Of a stretch of 64,000 nt of DNA, positions 39,230-47,661 are shown one piece after another; the stretch's first letter is position 1, and every line of letters starts with the position of its first letter. A program made the position numbers and the translations under genes. This DNA comes from a virus. The notes under the pieces are model-generated. The model saw nothing but the letters and a program-made list of their open reading frames with translations, made no database searches and had not been told where the DNA came from. Location: the IMG/VR virus record IMGVR_UViG_3300042890_004141, positions 1 to 64,000 of that record; one strand, written 5' to 3'.

Positions 39230-40005
39230 TATTTTAATAGTTTTCTAAACATTCTTAAATTCCAATCAAGTAAGTTATAATCAATATCTGTAGTGTAAAA
39301 ATTATGGTTCATATCTGATTTTGGTTTTTCAGTTAAACCATTTCTACCATATTGAATACCATCTAAAGTAGCCATAATTGGGTTTGATGTATCAATAGTT
39401 TCAATAAAAGGCATATCTTTATACCAACTGAATTCTTGTGGTACTTGACAGCCTAATAGATGTACTCTATCATTATCTACAATCAAACCCATATGATACA
39501 TTCTACTTATTACCTCAATTCTACCTAATGCTTTAGCTAGATTTTCATTAGGATGATTAGAGTGATTTAAATAATATTCAGCACCATATGAAAATGCTAT
39601 CTTTTTATAACCTAAATCTTTATATGTTTGATAACATAAAACAGCATCTAAAAAGTTTTGAGCTTGAACAACTGCTACTTTAGTAACTTCTTTAGGTAAT
39701 TTAATTTGAGTCCATTTTCTAGCATTAACAATAGAAGCATTTGTATCTTGCCAAACATCAGGAACAATAAACTCATTAGGACGTAACTTATCTACCCAAT
39801 ATAATAGACCTGAATCATGGTATGCTGTTCCTAATTCATGGAGTGAATTATCTAAGATAATATAACGACCTTGTTGTTTTGCTTTCATAAAGAAATCAAC
39901 ATAGTCTTTATCTTTATCTAAAAGATGAACTAAACAATAATCATAGTCATTAAAATCAAGACTATCTTCTAACAAACATAAGGGAACTTCATGACTTATT
40001 TTCAT
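39229..40005 (-). CDS. dpdA: DpdA-like DNA-guanine transglycosylase (TGT superfamily), 258 aa
   Basis: ILDNSLHELG (50-59), FIVPDVWQD (79-87), AFSYGAEYY (137-145), HLLGCQVPQE (182-191) and IETIDTSNPI (201-210, with the Asp nucleophile expected at 205) match the TGT/DpdA barrel. Such enzymes exchange guanine for a 7-deazaguanine. With queC, queD, queE and folE nearby, DNA is the likely substrate, as known for phage DpdA. It is shorter than typical phage DpdA proteins of 400 residues. tRNA modification is an alternative. Confidence 0.78.
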   Translation of the reverse strand: MKISHEVPLCLLEDSLDFNDYDYCLVHLLDKDKDYVDFFMKAKQQGRYIILDNSLHELGTAYHDSGLLYWVDKLRPNEFIVPDVWQDTNASIVNARKWTQIKLPKEVTKVAVVQAQNFLDAVLCYQTYKDLGYKKIAFSYGAEYYLNHSNHPNENLAKALGRIEVISRMYHMGLIVDNDRVHLLGCQVPQEFSWYKDMPFIETIDTSNPIMATLDGIQYGRNGLTEKPKSDMNHNFYTTDIDYNLLDWNLRMFRKLLK

Positions 40006-40490
40006 ATATTTACTTTTTTAGGTCTACCTCGTCTTTTAGGAGCTACTCTCCTAACATTGTATTTTGTACTAGCATAAAGATAATAATCCTTTACAGATGA
40101 GCCAAACAATTTAATCTCTTCTTCTACTAAAAGTTTATCAATTTCAAAATGATCATAAATAGCATCTATAAAATTCTCTAATTTAGAATCATCATCATTA
40201 TAATGGTCTGTCATTAAACGCTCATATTTACTTAACAACAAACCGCCTCGTTTAGCTCTATCAAATGGTTCTAAACCAGCATTGTCATTATCATATTTTT
40301 CCCAAAGTGCTGATTGTGCCATCCAAAAATAAGGAGATGGATCAAAGTCACCATTGTTTATTCTTTTTTCAATATGAGCAGACTTAGGTAGTGGTTTTGG
40401 AACATCATAATTTCTCCACCATCTAAATGGACTGTAATTAAGTTTTTTAAGTTGTGATAAGTGTTTTTGAATAACTTCTCTAGAATGCAT
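40002..40490 (-). CDS. Hypothetical protein with AT-hook-like tail, 162 aa
   Basis: Function unknown. The C terminus RRVAPKRRGRPKKVNI is an AT-hook-like sequence, and the body (DPSPYFWMAQSALWEKYDND and LEPFDRAKRGGLLLSKYERL) is helical. It overlaps dpdA by 4 nt. It may bind DNA beside the modification enzyme. Confidence 0.6.
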   Translation of the reverse strand: MHSREVIQKHLSQLKKLNYSPFRWWRNYDVPKPLPKSAHIEKRINNGDFDPSPYFWMAQSALWEKYDNDNAGLEPFDRAKRGGLLLSKYERLMTDHYNDDDSKLENFIDAIYDHFEIDKLLVEEEIKLFGSSVKDYYLYASTKYNVRRVAPKRRGRPKKVNI

Positions 40491-40491
40491 A

Positions 40492-40719
40492 TTAGAAACC
40501 TATTTCTTTTTGTAAATCATATATTTCTTTTTCTACCTCAGAATATACATTAAGATTTAAATAAGTATCATTCCAATTATGATAAAATAAATATTCTTTA
40601 GCTGCTTTAGGCATAAATTCTTTAACCAATTGAGCTTCTTCAGCGGTTAAAACCTCTTTGTTGTAGAAAAGCTCCTGAGCGGCTTGGAAATCAATATGTT
40701 TTAGAGTTTTATAAATCAT
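40492..40719 (-). CDS. Hypothetical protein, 75 aa
   Basis: Function unknown. An acidic helical protein (AQELFYNKEVLTAEEAQLVK). It is the first gene behind the promoter at 40742-40773, with the leader AATAAAGGTTATG, and so starts the operon that includes dpdA. Confidence 0.6.
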   Translation of the reverse strand: MIYKTLKHIDFQAAQELFYNKEVLTAEEAQLVKEFMPKAAKEYLFYHNWNDTYLNLNVYSEVEKEIYDLQKEIGF

Positions 40720-40741
40720 AACCTTTATTTTTATTATGCTA

Positions 40742-40773
40742 TAAATATAACATCAAAATCTAACAAGGCCAAA
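40742..40773 (-). promoter_or_regulatory. Bacteroidota-type promoter of the dpdA operon
   Basis: TTTGGCC begins at 40773 and TATATTTA ends at 40742 with a 20-nt spacer. Confidence 0.8.
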
Positions 40774-40780
40774 CAAGAGA

Positions 40781-42010
40781 TTAAAAATAAGTTATAGTAT
40801 TATCATCTTTTTTAGACTGGAATTGTTTTGTTAGTAAGTCTTTTAGATTACTTACTTCATTTAAAACTTTTTCTTTTTTCCAGTTTTCAGCTGTAGTAAA
40901 ACTATTAGTTACATCTTCTAGTTTATTAATAGCTTCCATATACTGATTAAGTTGTTGAGTGTCTTTTATGTTTAGGTTAGCTGCTTTAGCTTCTTCCTCA
41001 TCTATAATCCCATCATCATTAGTATCTGCTTTATCAAATACTTCTTTAAGTTCTTCTTCCTCAACAATACCATCTCCATCTAAATCTAATTTATTTTTAT
41101 AATATTCTTTATCTTTTTCTTTATAGATTTCATATTGTTTTTCTTCTTCCTCTAAAATATCATTTTCACCTAACTCAGCTTCTAACCATTCTTTATCTTC
41201 ATCTGTTAGTTTGTTTATAGGTGTCTTACGTAATTGAGCAAATGCAAAGTTAGCGGCTATAACAAGAGCAATAGCTAATGGATCAAATACAAATATAATA
41301 ACTAATATATACCAGTTAATGATTCGGTCCATAGTAACACCAGTAAGAGCACTTAAATATTTTAAAGGACCTAACTCACTAGTCGCTGTAGCATTAGTTT
41401 TAACTTCTAATATTTTAGACTCAATTGAAAAAATAGAGTCATTTATTATATCTAATTTAGAAGATAATTTATCATCTGATTTAGAGGCATTCTCAATTTG
41501 TTTAATAGAAGCATTGTTAGATCTTACTACTAAATTACCTTTACGATCTGTAAATTGGGTTGTTGATCCTTTAGATAAGCTACCTTTTAATTCAGATAAG
41601 GATTGTTTTTCTTGTAAAATACCTGCTCTAGTATTTTCATATAATTTCTTTTTAGTTTCTAAAGATGCTACTCTAGAATCAACAATACTAGTTTGGTCAG
41701 CTGTTTTTTGGTAAGCTGAAGATAAATAACCATAGATACCCGCTGATGTAATTAATATTAAAATAACAGCTGCTATAGTTAAATAAATTCTTAGTATTTT
41801 ATTTAATTTATTCCAGTATTGATATAATAAAGAGGCAATTACTAATTTAGATATCTCTAAAGAAGAGGCCATAATCATCACAGCAGTACTAGCCCCAGCA
41901 AATAACATGCTGAGACCAGTAATACTATAAACGGCTGCGGACGCACTTACTGATAGTGCTGAAAGAGCAATTATGAATGGGAATACTCTTTCTTTGATTT
42001 TTTCAAACAT
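40781..42010 (-). CDS. Multi-pass membrane protein with two EF hands, 409 aa
   Basis: Hydrophobic segments lie at about 10-26, 30-47, 75-97 and 231-258. Residues 105-205 form a Ser/Lys/Glu-rich predicted coiled coil between segments 3 and 4. Residues 309-320 (DLDGDGIVEEEE) and 329-340 (DTNDDGIIDEEE) are canonical calcium-binding EF loops, followed by a helical tail. Function is unknown. It could remodel or seal the host inner membrane in response to calcium. Confidence 0.75.
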   Translation of the reverse strand: MFEKIKERVFPFIIALSALSVSASAAVYSITGLSMLFAGASTAVMIMASSLEISKLVIASLLYQYWNKLNKILRIYLTIAAVILILITSAGIYGYLSSAYQKTADQTSIVDSRVASLETKKKLYENTRAGILQEKQSLSELKGSLSKGSTTQFTDRKGNLVVRSNNASIKQIENASKSDDKLSSKLDIINDSIFSIESKILEVKTNATATSELGPLKYLSALTGVTMDRIINWYILVIIFVFDPLAIALVIAANFAFAQLRKTPINKLTDEDKEWLEAELGENDILEEEEKQYEIYKEKDKEYYKNKLDLDGDGIVEEEELKEVFDKADTNDDGIIDEEEAKAANLNIKDTQQLNQYMEAINKLEDVTNSFTTAENWKKEKVLNEVSNLKDLLTKQFQSKKDDNTITYF

Positions 42011-42028
42011 AATCTTAAAAATTAAGCT

Positions 42029-42052
42029 GGTGAGAGCTTATTCGCTCTCACC
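42029..42052 (-). terminator. Hairpin at the end of the 59-aa gene
   Basis: GGTGAGAGC and GCTCTCACC form a 9-bp stem with the loop containing the stop codon. On the coding strand it is followed by TTAATTTTT, an imperfect T tract. It may end transcripts from the RNR operon before the membrane protein gene. Confidence 0.55.
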
Positions 42053-42217
42053 TTTGCTTTTTTTCTTTTTGTAGTACTTACGTTTTGGTTTTGGGGCAGG
42101 AGATTCTTGAGCGGCTACCATTTCTTTCACTGTAGGTTTAACTTCCGCAGGAGCAGGAGTTTCAACTACTTTACTTTTACCAAAAATTAAGTTTCTAAGT
42201 TTTTGTATAAGATTCAT
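42038..42217 (-). CDS. Small Lys/Pro-rich protein, 59 aa
   Basis: The ORF (ATG 42217, TAA 42038) starts MNLIQKLRNLIFGKSKVVE, has an Ala/Pro/Glu-rich linker and ends PKRKYYKKKKSKGESE. An AATATTTATAATT box without a -33 element lies in front, so it may be late. The composition suggests a flexible nucleic-acid-binding or virion protein. Function unknown. Confidence 0.55.
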   Translation of the reverse strand: MNLIQKLRNLIFGKSKVVETPAPAEVKPTVKEMVAAQESPAPKPKRKYYKKKKSKGESE

Positions 42218-42229
42218 AATTATAAATAT

Positions 42230-44086
42230 TTACACTATTTCACAAGCACCTCCAGCACAAGCTGCTTGATCCATCAATGCTGTGTTATCAGTCATCTCAA
42301 TTACTTTGGATAAATCTACTTGATGTAATGATTTTACTGCCTCATTAAATTGTTCCTCAGTAATTGTTTCATAAGGAGCTTGCTTATAAGTACCTAAATC
42401 TTCAGGTAAGAATGAAAGTGCGGTAAAGTATTCTTTGTTTTCATAAAGCCATTCTCCAACAGTACCCCATTCATCTTGTTTAATAGTTACTGTAGCTGAT
42501 ACGTTGTGCATATTAGCACCTTTTCTATGACCTGGTTTGATCCAATTTTTATTAATTGTTTTAATGCGTTCTAACATATCCATAGCTGATTCTTTACGTG
42601 TGATTGAACCTTCTGGAGCACGTTGAGGAACAGAAACAATTGATTGTAATGTTGGTTTAAAGAAATCATCTTCCAACATTTCAGGATGGTACATACTTAA
42701 GTAAGCATAAAGTGCTTCATTTTTACCTAAACGAATACGGCGAATATAATAATCATCATGCCAAGCGTGAATGCCTGAACTTGTACCTAGTACTAATGAA
42801 GTGGTACCTGAAGGTTTAACTGTAGTGACACGAGCTGCTTTATTAATACCTAATACTTTAGCTAAACGTTCATTTTCATCACATGCTACCTTAGCTGCTT
42901 CTTTCATATTTAATTTAAATACAGCCCCTGAAGCAATACCTGTCATTCCAATACCTAACAATGCTTCTTTTTCAGTTGTTTTTCTCCAAACATCTCTCAA
43001 ATAATGAAAGTCAGTATATGAGGCTTGTAGTGTACCAATAAATGCTGCTGCTTTAGCTCTTGAGTTATATTCTTCTTGTGTTTCAATATCTGAAGCATTA
43101 ATTTCGCACAAGTTACAGAATTGATTAGCTTTCAAGTTAATTTCAGCGCATGGGTTAGTACCAGCATCTTTATCATTTGTAAATAAGAAACCTGGTTCAC
43201 CACTGTTAGATGCTTCAATTTTACCCCACAAGTTCATAAATGTTTCTTTATCAATCATGTTACGAAGTAATACTGCTGAGTTATTAGCACGGCCACGTTG
43301 TGGATTATTTTCCCACCAGTTACCAAACTTACAAGTTAACATATTCTCATCATGTAGGTTAAATAAAGCAATTAAAGCAGCCCTACGAATACCTCCGGAT
43401 AACACAGCATCAGCTAAGTGACAAATAATGTCATGACATTCTACTGTTGTTAATTTTTCACCATCTTGTTTACGGTCTAAAATAGCTTGCATATGAATTA
43501 AAGCAATTTTCAATGGTTCAGGACCTGGTGCTTTACCACCTACTGTAATCAATGAAGCACCTTTAGCTCTAATGTCTCTAAAGTCAAATAGAGGAGCAGT
43601 TGATGTGTAACCAAAATAAGCTTTAGTCAACATACGAACAGCATCAGCCCATCCTTCAATAGAATCACCTACTAGATAACGCTTTGATTTCAAAGGTTTT
43701 CTAATTTCAGGTAATTGTTCTACATGGTGGGTTTGAACTGAGTATCCAACTCCACAACCTGAAAGTAACAAAAACATAATTTCAGAAAATGCTCTGTAAT
43801 CATCAATTGGTAAATATGAACAGTTAAAAATACGAGCGTTGTTTATTTCAATAGGCTTACCAGCAAATTGCATTGAACGCATAGATGGTAGTACTTTTTT
43901 GTCATAAACAAACTTGTAAGCGGCTTCAATTTCTTCAGCCAATTCAGGAAATTTCTTCAAGTGCATTTCCTTGTTTCGAGTTACTAGCTCGTCCCATGTC
44001 TCTCTCCTGTTTTTGTCAGGTACGAATTTCGCGTATTTGAGGTGGGTAGTGATTTCAGACAAAATTTGTGATTCTGTAGTTAACAT
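42230..44086 (-). CDS. nrdJ: Class II (B12-dependent) ribonucleotide reductase, RTPR type
   Basis: FNCSYLPIDDYRAFSEIMFL and GCGVGYSVQ, NPCAEINL and CNLCEINA are the active-site segments, and the C terminus AACAGGACEIV carries the redox Cys pair in the form seen in Lactobacillus-type RTPR (CxGGAC). The enzyme reduces ribonucleotides with adenosylcobalamin as radical source. At 618 residues it is about 120 shorter than that enzyme (739), consistent with a missing allosteric insertion. Reductant may come from the two redoxins at 34987 and 36890. Confidence 0.9.
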   Translation of the reverse strand: MLTTESQILSEITTHLKYAKFVPDKNRRETWDELVTRNKEMHLKKFPELAEEIEAAYKFVYDKKVLPSMRSMQFAGKPIEINNARIFNCSYLPIDDYRAFSEIMFLLLSGCGVGYSVQTHHVEQLPEIRKPLKSKRYLVGDSIEGWADAVRMLTKAYFGYTSTAPLFDFRDIRAKGASLITVGGKAPGPEPLKIALIHMQAILDRKQDGEKLTTVECHDIICHLADAVLSGGIRRAALIALFNLHDENMLTCKFGNWWENNPQRGRANNSAVLLRNMIDKETFMNLWGKIEASNSGEPGFLFTNDKDAGTNPCAEINLKANQFCNLCEINASDIETQEEYNSRAKAAAFIGTLQASYTDFHYLRDVWRKTTEKEALLGIGMTGIASGAVFKLNMKEAAKVACDENERLAKVLGINKAARVTTVKPSGTTSLVLGTSSGIHAWHDDYYIRRIRLGKNEALYAYLSMYHPEMLEDDFFKPTLQSIVSVPQRAPEGSITRKESAMDMLERIKTINKNWIKPGHRKGANMHNVSATVTIKQDEWGTVGEWLYENKEYFTALSFLPEDLGTYKQAPYETITEEQFNEAVKSLHQVDLSKVIEMTDNTALMDQAACAGGACEIV

Positions 44087-44104
44087 TGTTTTTTTAATAA
44101 TTTT

Positions 44105-45466
44105 TTAGTTAGATAGTTCGAAAAATCTTTGTTTAATAAGTGCCTTGTCTGATGAATCTATACCTCCAAAAGTATTAGATTTTTGTGGTGAAGATGATTC
44201 TTCGTCTTCTTCTAAATAGGATGATACCTCAAAATGCCCTGTTGAGGTATCTACTTTGACAGAATAGGTCATACCGTCCATTCCGTATCGATTTTTCATA
44301 ATGTGAAATCTTCCTGTCCCATTTACTTTATCTTGACGTTTCCTTGATAAGGATATAGCAACATCAGTAACCATCATTTTATCATAGCTACCTGCTGCTT
44401 TATCACCCTCAATAATATCATCTTTTGCACCAGCGCGGTTTACTTGAGATACACTCCAAATAGGTAGATTTAATTCTCTAGCAAGACCCTTAGTACTAAT
44501 ATAAATATCATCTATTTCATCCTTACGCTCACGATTATTTTTCTTTGAACGAAGAAGATCTACATAGTCAATAATAATTAGGTCTGGTTTAAAATCTAGA
44601 TCAATACATTTTTTAATATGTGATTCAATAGTTGATATAGATGCTTTGCCGGTTGGATATTCTTTAATAATCAATTGACCTTCCAACTGATTGACTACAT
44701 CTTCAATTTTAGTTTTATATTTTGTAATATCTTGAACTGATATGTTAGTGAAGAAAGCGTCATATCTTCGTCCTACATAATCAGCTCCTAATTCTAAAGT
44801 ATAATGTAAAACATTATAACCTAACTTAACAGCATAACCACCTAAAGCAACTAGTGACCAAGATTTACCACCACCTGGACTACCAAATATTAATCCGAAG
44901 TCACCATTACCTAAGCCACCTTGAAGTAGTTCATTAAATGATTCCCAAGGTGTAGGAACAATTTTTCTATGGTCTTCTCTATATCTTGATTCAACATCTT
45001 TATTATATTCATGACCCATATTTTTGTCTCCACCTGCTTTAAGTGCATTGTCAATCATTGATCTAATTGAATCATAATCTCCAGCATTAAGAAAATCTAC
45101 ACTTGTTAACAATGCTTTTTTAAGCTGTTGGTTTTTACAAAAATTAGAAAATTCTTCCTCAACATACTTAAGATCTTCATCTGATGCTTTATATGCTTCT
45201 CTTAATTGTTCTTTAATAGATACTTGTAAAACTTCATTATCAATTTTTTTAAGTTCTACTTTAAGAACATCCATACTTGGAGTAGTATGATATTTTTGAT
45301 AATATTTTAGGATTTCTTTAATAATCCAACGGTGTGCTGTGTTGTCAAAGTATTCTTCACTTAACACATCTTGAATGTTCAATAGAAATTCTTTATGTGT
45401 TAAAAGTGAAGACAGTACTTTAACCTGGAATCCTATTCCGTATTGTGAAAGATTTTGTAATGTCAT
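44105..45466 (-). CDS. DnaB-type replicative helicase, gp41-like
   Basis: Walker A is GSPGGGKSW (195-203), Walker B LIIIDYVDLL, and the SVSQVNRAG and GSYDKMMVTDVAISLSRKR segments are the RecA-like helicase motifs. An N-terminal helical domain of about 100 residues precedes. It would unwind DNA 5' to 3' in front of the family B polymerase. It lies 5 nt after the exonuclease gene. Confidence 0.9.
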   Translation of the reverse strand: MTLQNLSQYGIGFQVKVLSSLLTHKEFLLNIQDVLSEEYFDNTAHRWIIKEILKYYQKYHTTPSMDVLKVELKKIDNEVLQVSIKEQLREAYKASDEDLKYVEEEFSNFCKNQQLKKALLTSVDFLNAGDYDSIRSMIDNALKAGGDKNMGHEYNKDVESRYREDHRKIVPTPWESFNELLQGGLGNGDFGLIFGSPGGGKSWSLVALGGYAVKLGYNVLHYTLELGADYVGRRYDAFFTNISVQDITKYKTKIEDVVNQLEGQLIIKEYPTGKASISTIESHIKKCIDLDFKPDLIIIDYVDLLRSKKNNRERKDEIDDIYISTKGLARELNLPIWSVSQVNRAGAKDDIIEGDKAAGSYDKMMVTDVAISLSRKRQDKVNGTGRFHIMKNRYGMDGMTYSVKVDTSTGHFEVSSYLEEDEESSSPQKSNTFGGIDSSDKALIKQRFFELSN

Positions 45467-45471
45467 ATAAC

Positions 45472-46509
45472 TTATTTTTTAAAACTGTTTATTACTTTAA
45501 ATGTATTGGTAATTGTTAATTCAGGATCTTTCATTAGTTTATTTAATCCATCTTCATTATAAAGTAACATAAATGCTTTGGTATTCAAAGCTGGAGGTAA
45601 TTCTTCTGAGAATTCTTCTAGGTATTGTTTTTCTACTTCATCAACTAGTGGTTTTCCTAAATCCATAATTTTATAATTATTTCTTAATCGATCCTCATCT
45701 TGAAGTACTCGAGCGTAAATAACATGCTCTTTTAATTTTGATTCGGCAATGCCCATTAAGTCATCAAAAGACAGAGGGCGTTCAAGTAATTCAGGAAACT
45801 TTTTAGTAACACCTTTTTTACCTAAACCTTTAATACCCTCTACTTTATCTGAATTATCACCTAACAGTGTTTTGTATAAAATAAAATTTTCAGCTAATAC
45901 ACCATAATTGCTCTTAATCATTTCTTTGGTATAAAATTCTTTTTCAGCTGGTCTATATACTGTTATTTTATTGTTTACTAATTGAATAAAATCTTGGTCA
46001 TTAGATACAATGAATACCTTAGAACCATGTTTAGTAGACAATATATCACTTAAATAGGCGATAATATCATCAGCTTCTACCTTATTCATACTAACTGTTT
46101 TAACAGGTAAGCATTTTAAATAATGAATTAACCTAACAGTTTGGTTAACCTTAGAATCATGTTCCTCTTCTAGTGAATCAAAAACGTCCCAGTTAGTGAT
46201 TCGAACTAAGTTCCTACCTGATTTGTACTCAGGTAATAGATTCTTTCTGTTTATAGAAGAACCAGCTCCATCAAATACAACATATACAGAAGTTGGTTGT
46301 AATTGATTTACTAAGTAATTTAATGAGCGTAAAAAACCTCCTAGGCCACCAACATGCGCTCCATCTTGGTTAACCATCTTCATCATAGCAAAATTTCTAA
46401 AAAACAAATTCAACCCATCAATAAGCAATACTCGCTCATGAGGGTTTGTTAGTACTTCATCTTCTTTGGTTACTTTGCCTAGAAGGTTTATCAAGTCGCT
46501 CTTTTTCAT
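45472..46509 (-). CDS. 5'-3' exonuclease / RNase H-like flap nuclease
   Basis: LLIDGLNLFFRNF, YVVFDGAGSSINRKNLLPEY, MNKVEADDIIAYLS, VFIVSNDQDFIQLV and GDNSDKVEGIKGLGKKG are the metal-site and helix-hairpin-helix blocks of the PIN/5'-nuclease family (T4 rnh type). It removes RNA primers. A TTG at 46527 extends the frame into the promoter box, so the ATG at 46509 is preferred. That leaves only 6 nt between box and start codon. Confidence 0.9.
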   Translation of the reverse strand: MKKSDLINLLGKVTKEDEVLTNPHERVLLIDGLNLFFRNFAMMKMVNQDGAHVGGLGGFLRSLNYLVNQLQPTSVYVVFDGAGSSINRKNLLPEYKSGRNLVRITNWDVFDSLEEEHDSKVNQTVRLIHYLKCLPVKTVSMNKVEADDIIAYLSDILSTKHGSKVFIVSNDQDFIQLVNNKITVYRPAEKEFYTKEMIKSNYGVLAENFILYKTLLGDNSDKVEGIKGLGKKGVTKKFPELLERPLSFDDLMGIAESKLKEHVIYARVLQDEDRLRNNYKIMDLGKPLVDEVEKQYLEEFSEELPPALNTKAFMLLYNEDGLNKLMKDPELTITNTFKVINSFKK

Positions 46510-46515
46510 GTTATT

Positions 46516-46547
46516 TAAATATAACAAATTTTCTTAAATAGGCCAAA
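46516..46547 (-). promoter_or_regulatory. Bacteroidota-type promoter of the exonuclease-helicase operon
   Basis: TTTGGCC begins at 46547 and TATATTTA ends at 46516 with a 20-nt spacer. The ATG is at 46509, so the leader is 2-3 nt or none. Confidence 0.8.
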
Positions 46548-46548
46548 C

Positions 46549-47643
46549 TTATTCCCCATCCATTAAGTCTAGAGGAATATCTCTGGTTGATTCATTCCAA
46601 TCTGATGAATCTTCGATTACTTCAAACTTTCCATCTCCTAGAATGTCTTTCCATTCCATAGAATGTGCTTTCTTGTAAGTATCAATTTCTTTTTTATCGT
46701 CCTGAATAAAACCATGAATAGTAGCGATTACAACACTTTTTGTTTGTAATCCTGTAACGTGGTTCTTATCACATGACACTTTAGTTCTTACAGCAAATTC
46801 TACTTCTTTACCGTCTTTAGTTGCTTTAATTTTACTTGTACCACTATTAGTAATGTTACCAAAAGTTAATACAATAGAAGCATCCAAAAACATAGTCTCA
46901 CCATTTTTCATCTTCATTTTAGGTTGTGCCATAATATTTTCAGCTGGTGCAACCCAGATCTTATTAATAGCTACCATTGAATTAGTGAATGGTGCGTTTT
47001 CTTTTCTAGATAAAGGGAAACGTTGATTAATAAAGTTACCAAATTGTTGAGACATAGCTCCTGCGTTCCACATAGGATTGTTTTTATTTGCTTCAACACT
47101 CATTTTACAAGGTATTGAACCAATTGAATCCCAGAAGAAACACAAGTCATAAGGCAAATTACCTTTTTTCTGTTCATCCAACAAATCAGCAATAAATTCA
47201 GCTACGTCTTCAATAGTACCTAACGATGATCTATCTTTATAAATAAAGAATCCATCATGGTCAACTACTTCTCCTGTAGTTTCATCAACTACATCATTAA
47301 GTTGGAAACCCATTGTACGAGCGTGTTCCCAGGACCATTTCATTTCAGTAATAATAAAAACAGGTAAGATACCCATTTTTTGAGCGCTAATTGCTAACTC
47401 AAGTAATGCTGTAGTCTTACCTGTATTACTGTGTCCTCTTAATAATGTGATGTGACCTACTGGAGCACCAGCTACAGAAATTGAATCTTGTAGTGCTTTT
47501 GAGAATGGGATCCATTTTTGTTCTTTAAACTTAACAGTTCCATTCAATAATTTCTTCTCCTTGAATTTCTCAAGGTTGAAGTTTGATTTAATCTCTGTAG
47601 AGATTGCTTCCGTTAGCGATTCGCTTTTTTTAGGTCTTGGCAT
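46549..47643 (-). CDS. UvsX/RecA-like recombinase
   Basis: Walker A is GHSNTGKTT (70-78) after HITLLR. Walker B is LCFFWDSIGSIPC. AGAMSQQFGNFIN and SMVAINKIW are the recombinase motifs. The 364-residue size is near T4 UvsX (391). It promotes strand exchange and recombination-dependent replication with the gp32-like SSB encoded just upstream. Confidence 0.9.
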   Translation of the reverse strand: MPRPKKSESLTEAISTEIKSNFNLEKFKEKKLLNGTVKFKEQKWIPFSKALQDSISVAGAPVGHITLLRGHSNTGKTTALLELAISAQKMGILPVFIITEMKWSWEHARTMGFQLNDVVDETTGEVVDHDGFFIYKDRSSLGTIEDVAEFIADLLDEQKKGNLPYDLCFFWDSIGSIPCKMSVEANKNNPMWNAGAMSQQFGNFINQRFPLSRKENAPFTNSMVAINKIWVAPAENIMAQPKMKMKNGETMFLDASIVLTFGNITNSGTSKIKATKDGKEVEFAVRTKVSCDKNHVTGLQTKSVVIATIHGFIQDDKKEIDTYKKAHSMEWKDILGDGKFEVIEDSSDWNESTRDIPLDLMDGE

Positions 47644-47661
47644 AAAATAACTTTAATTTAA

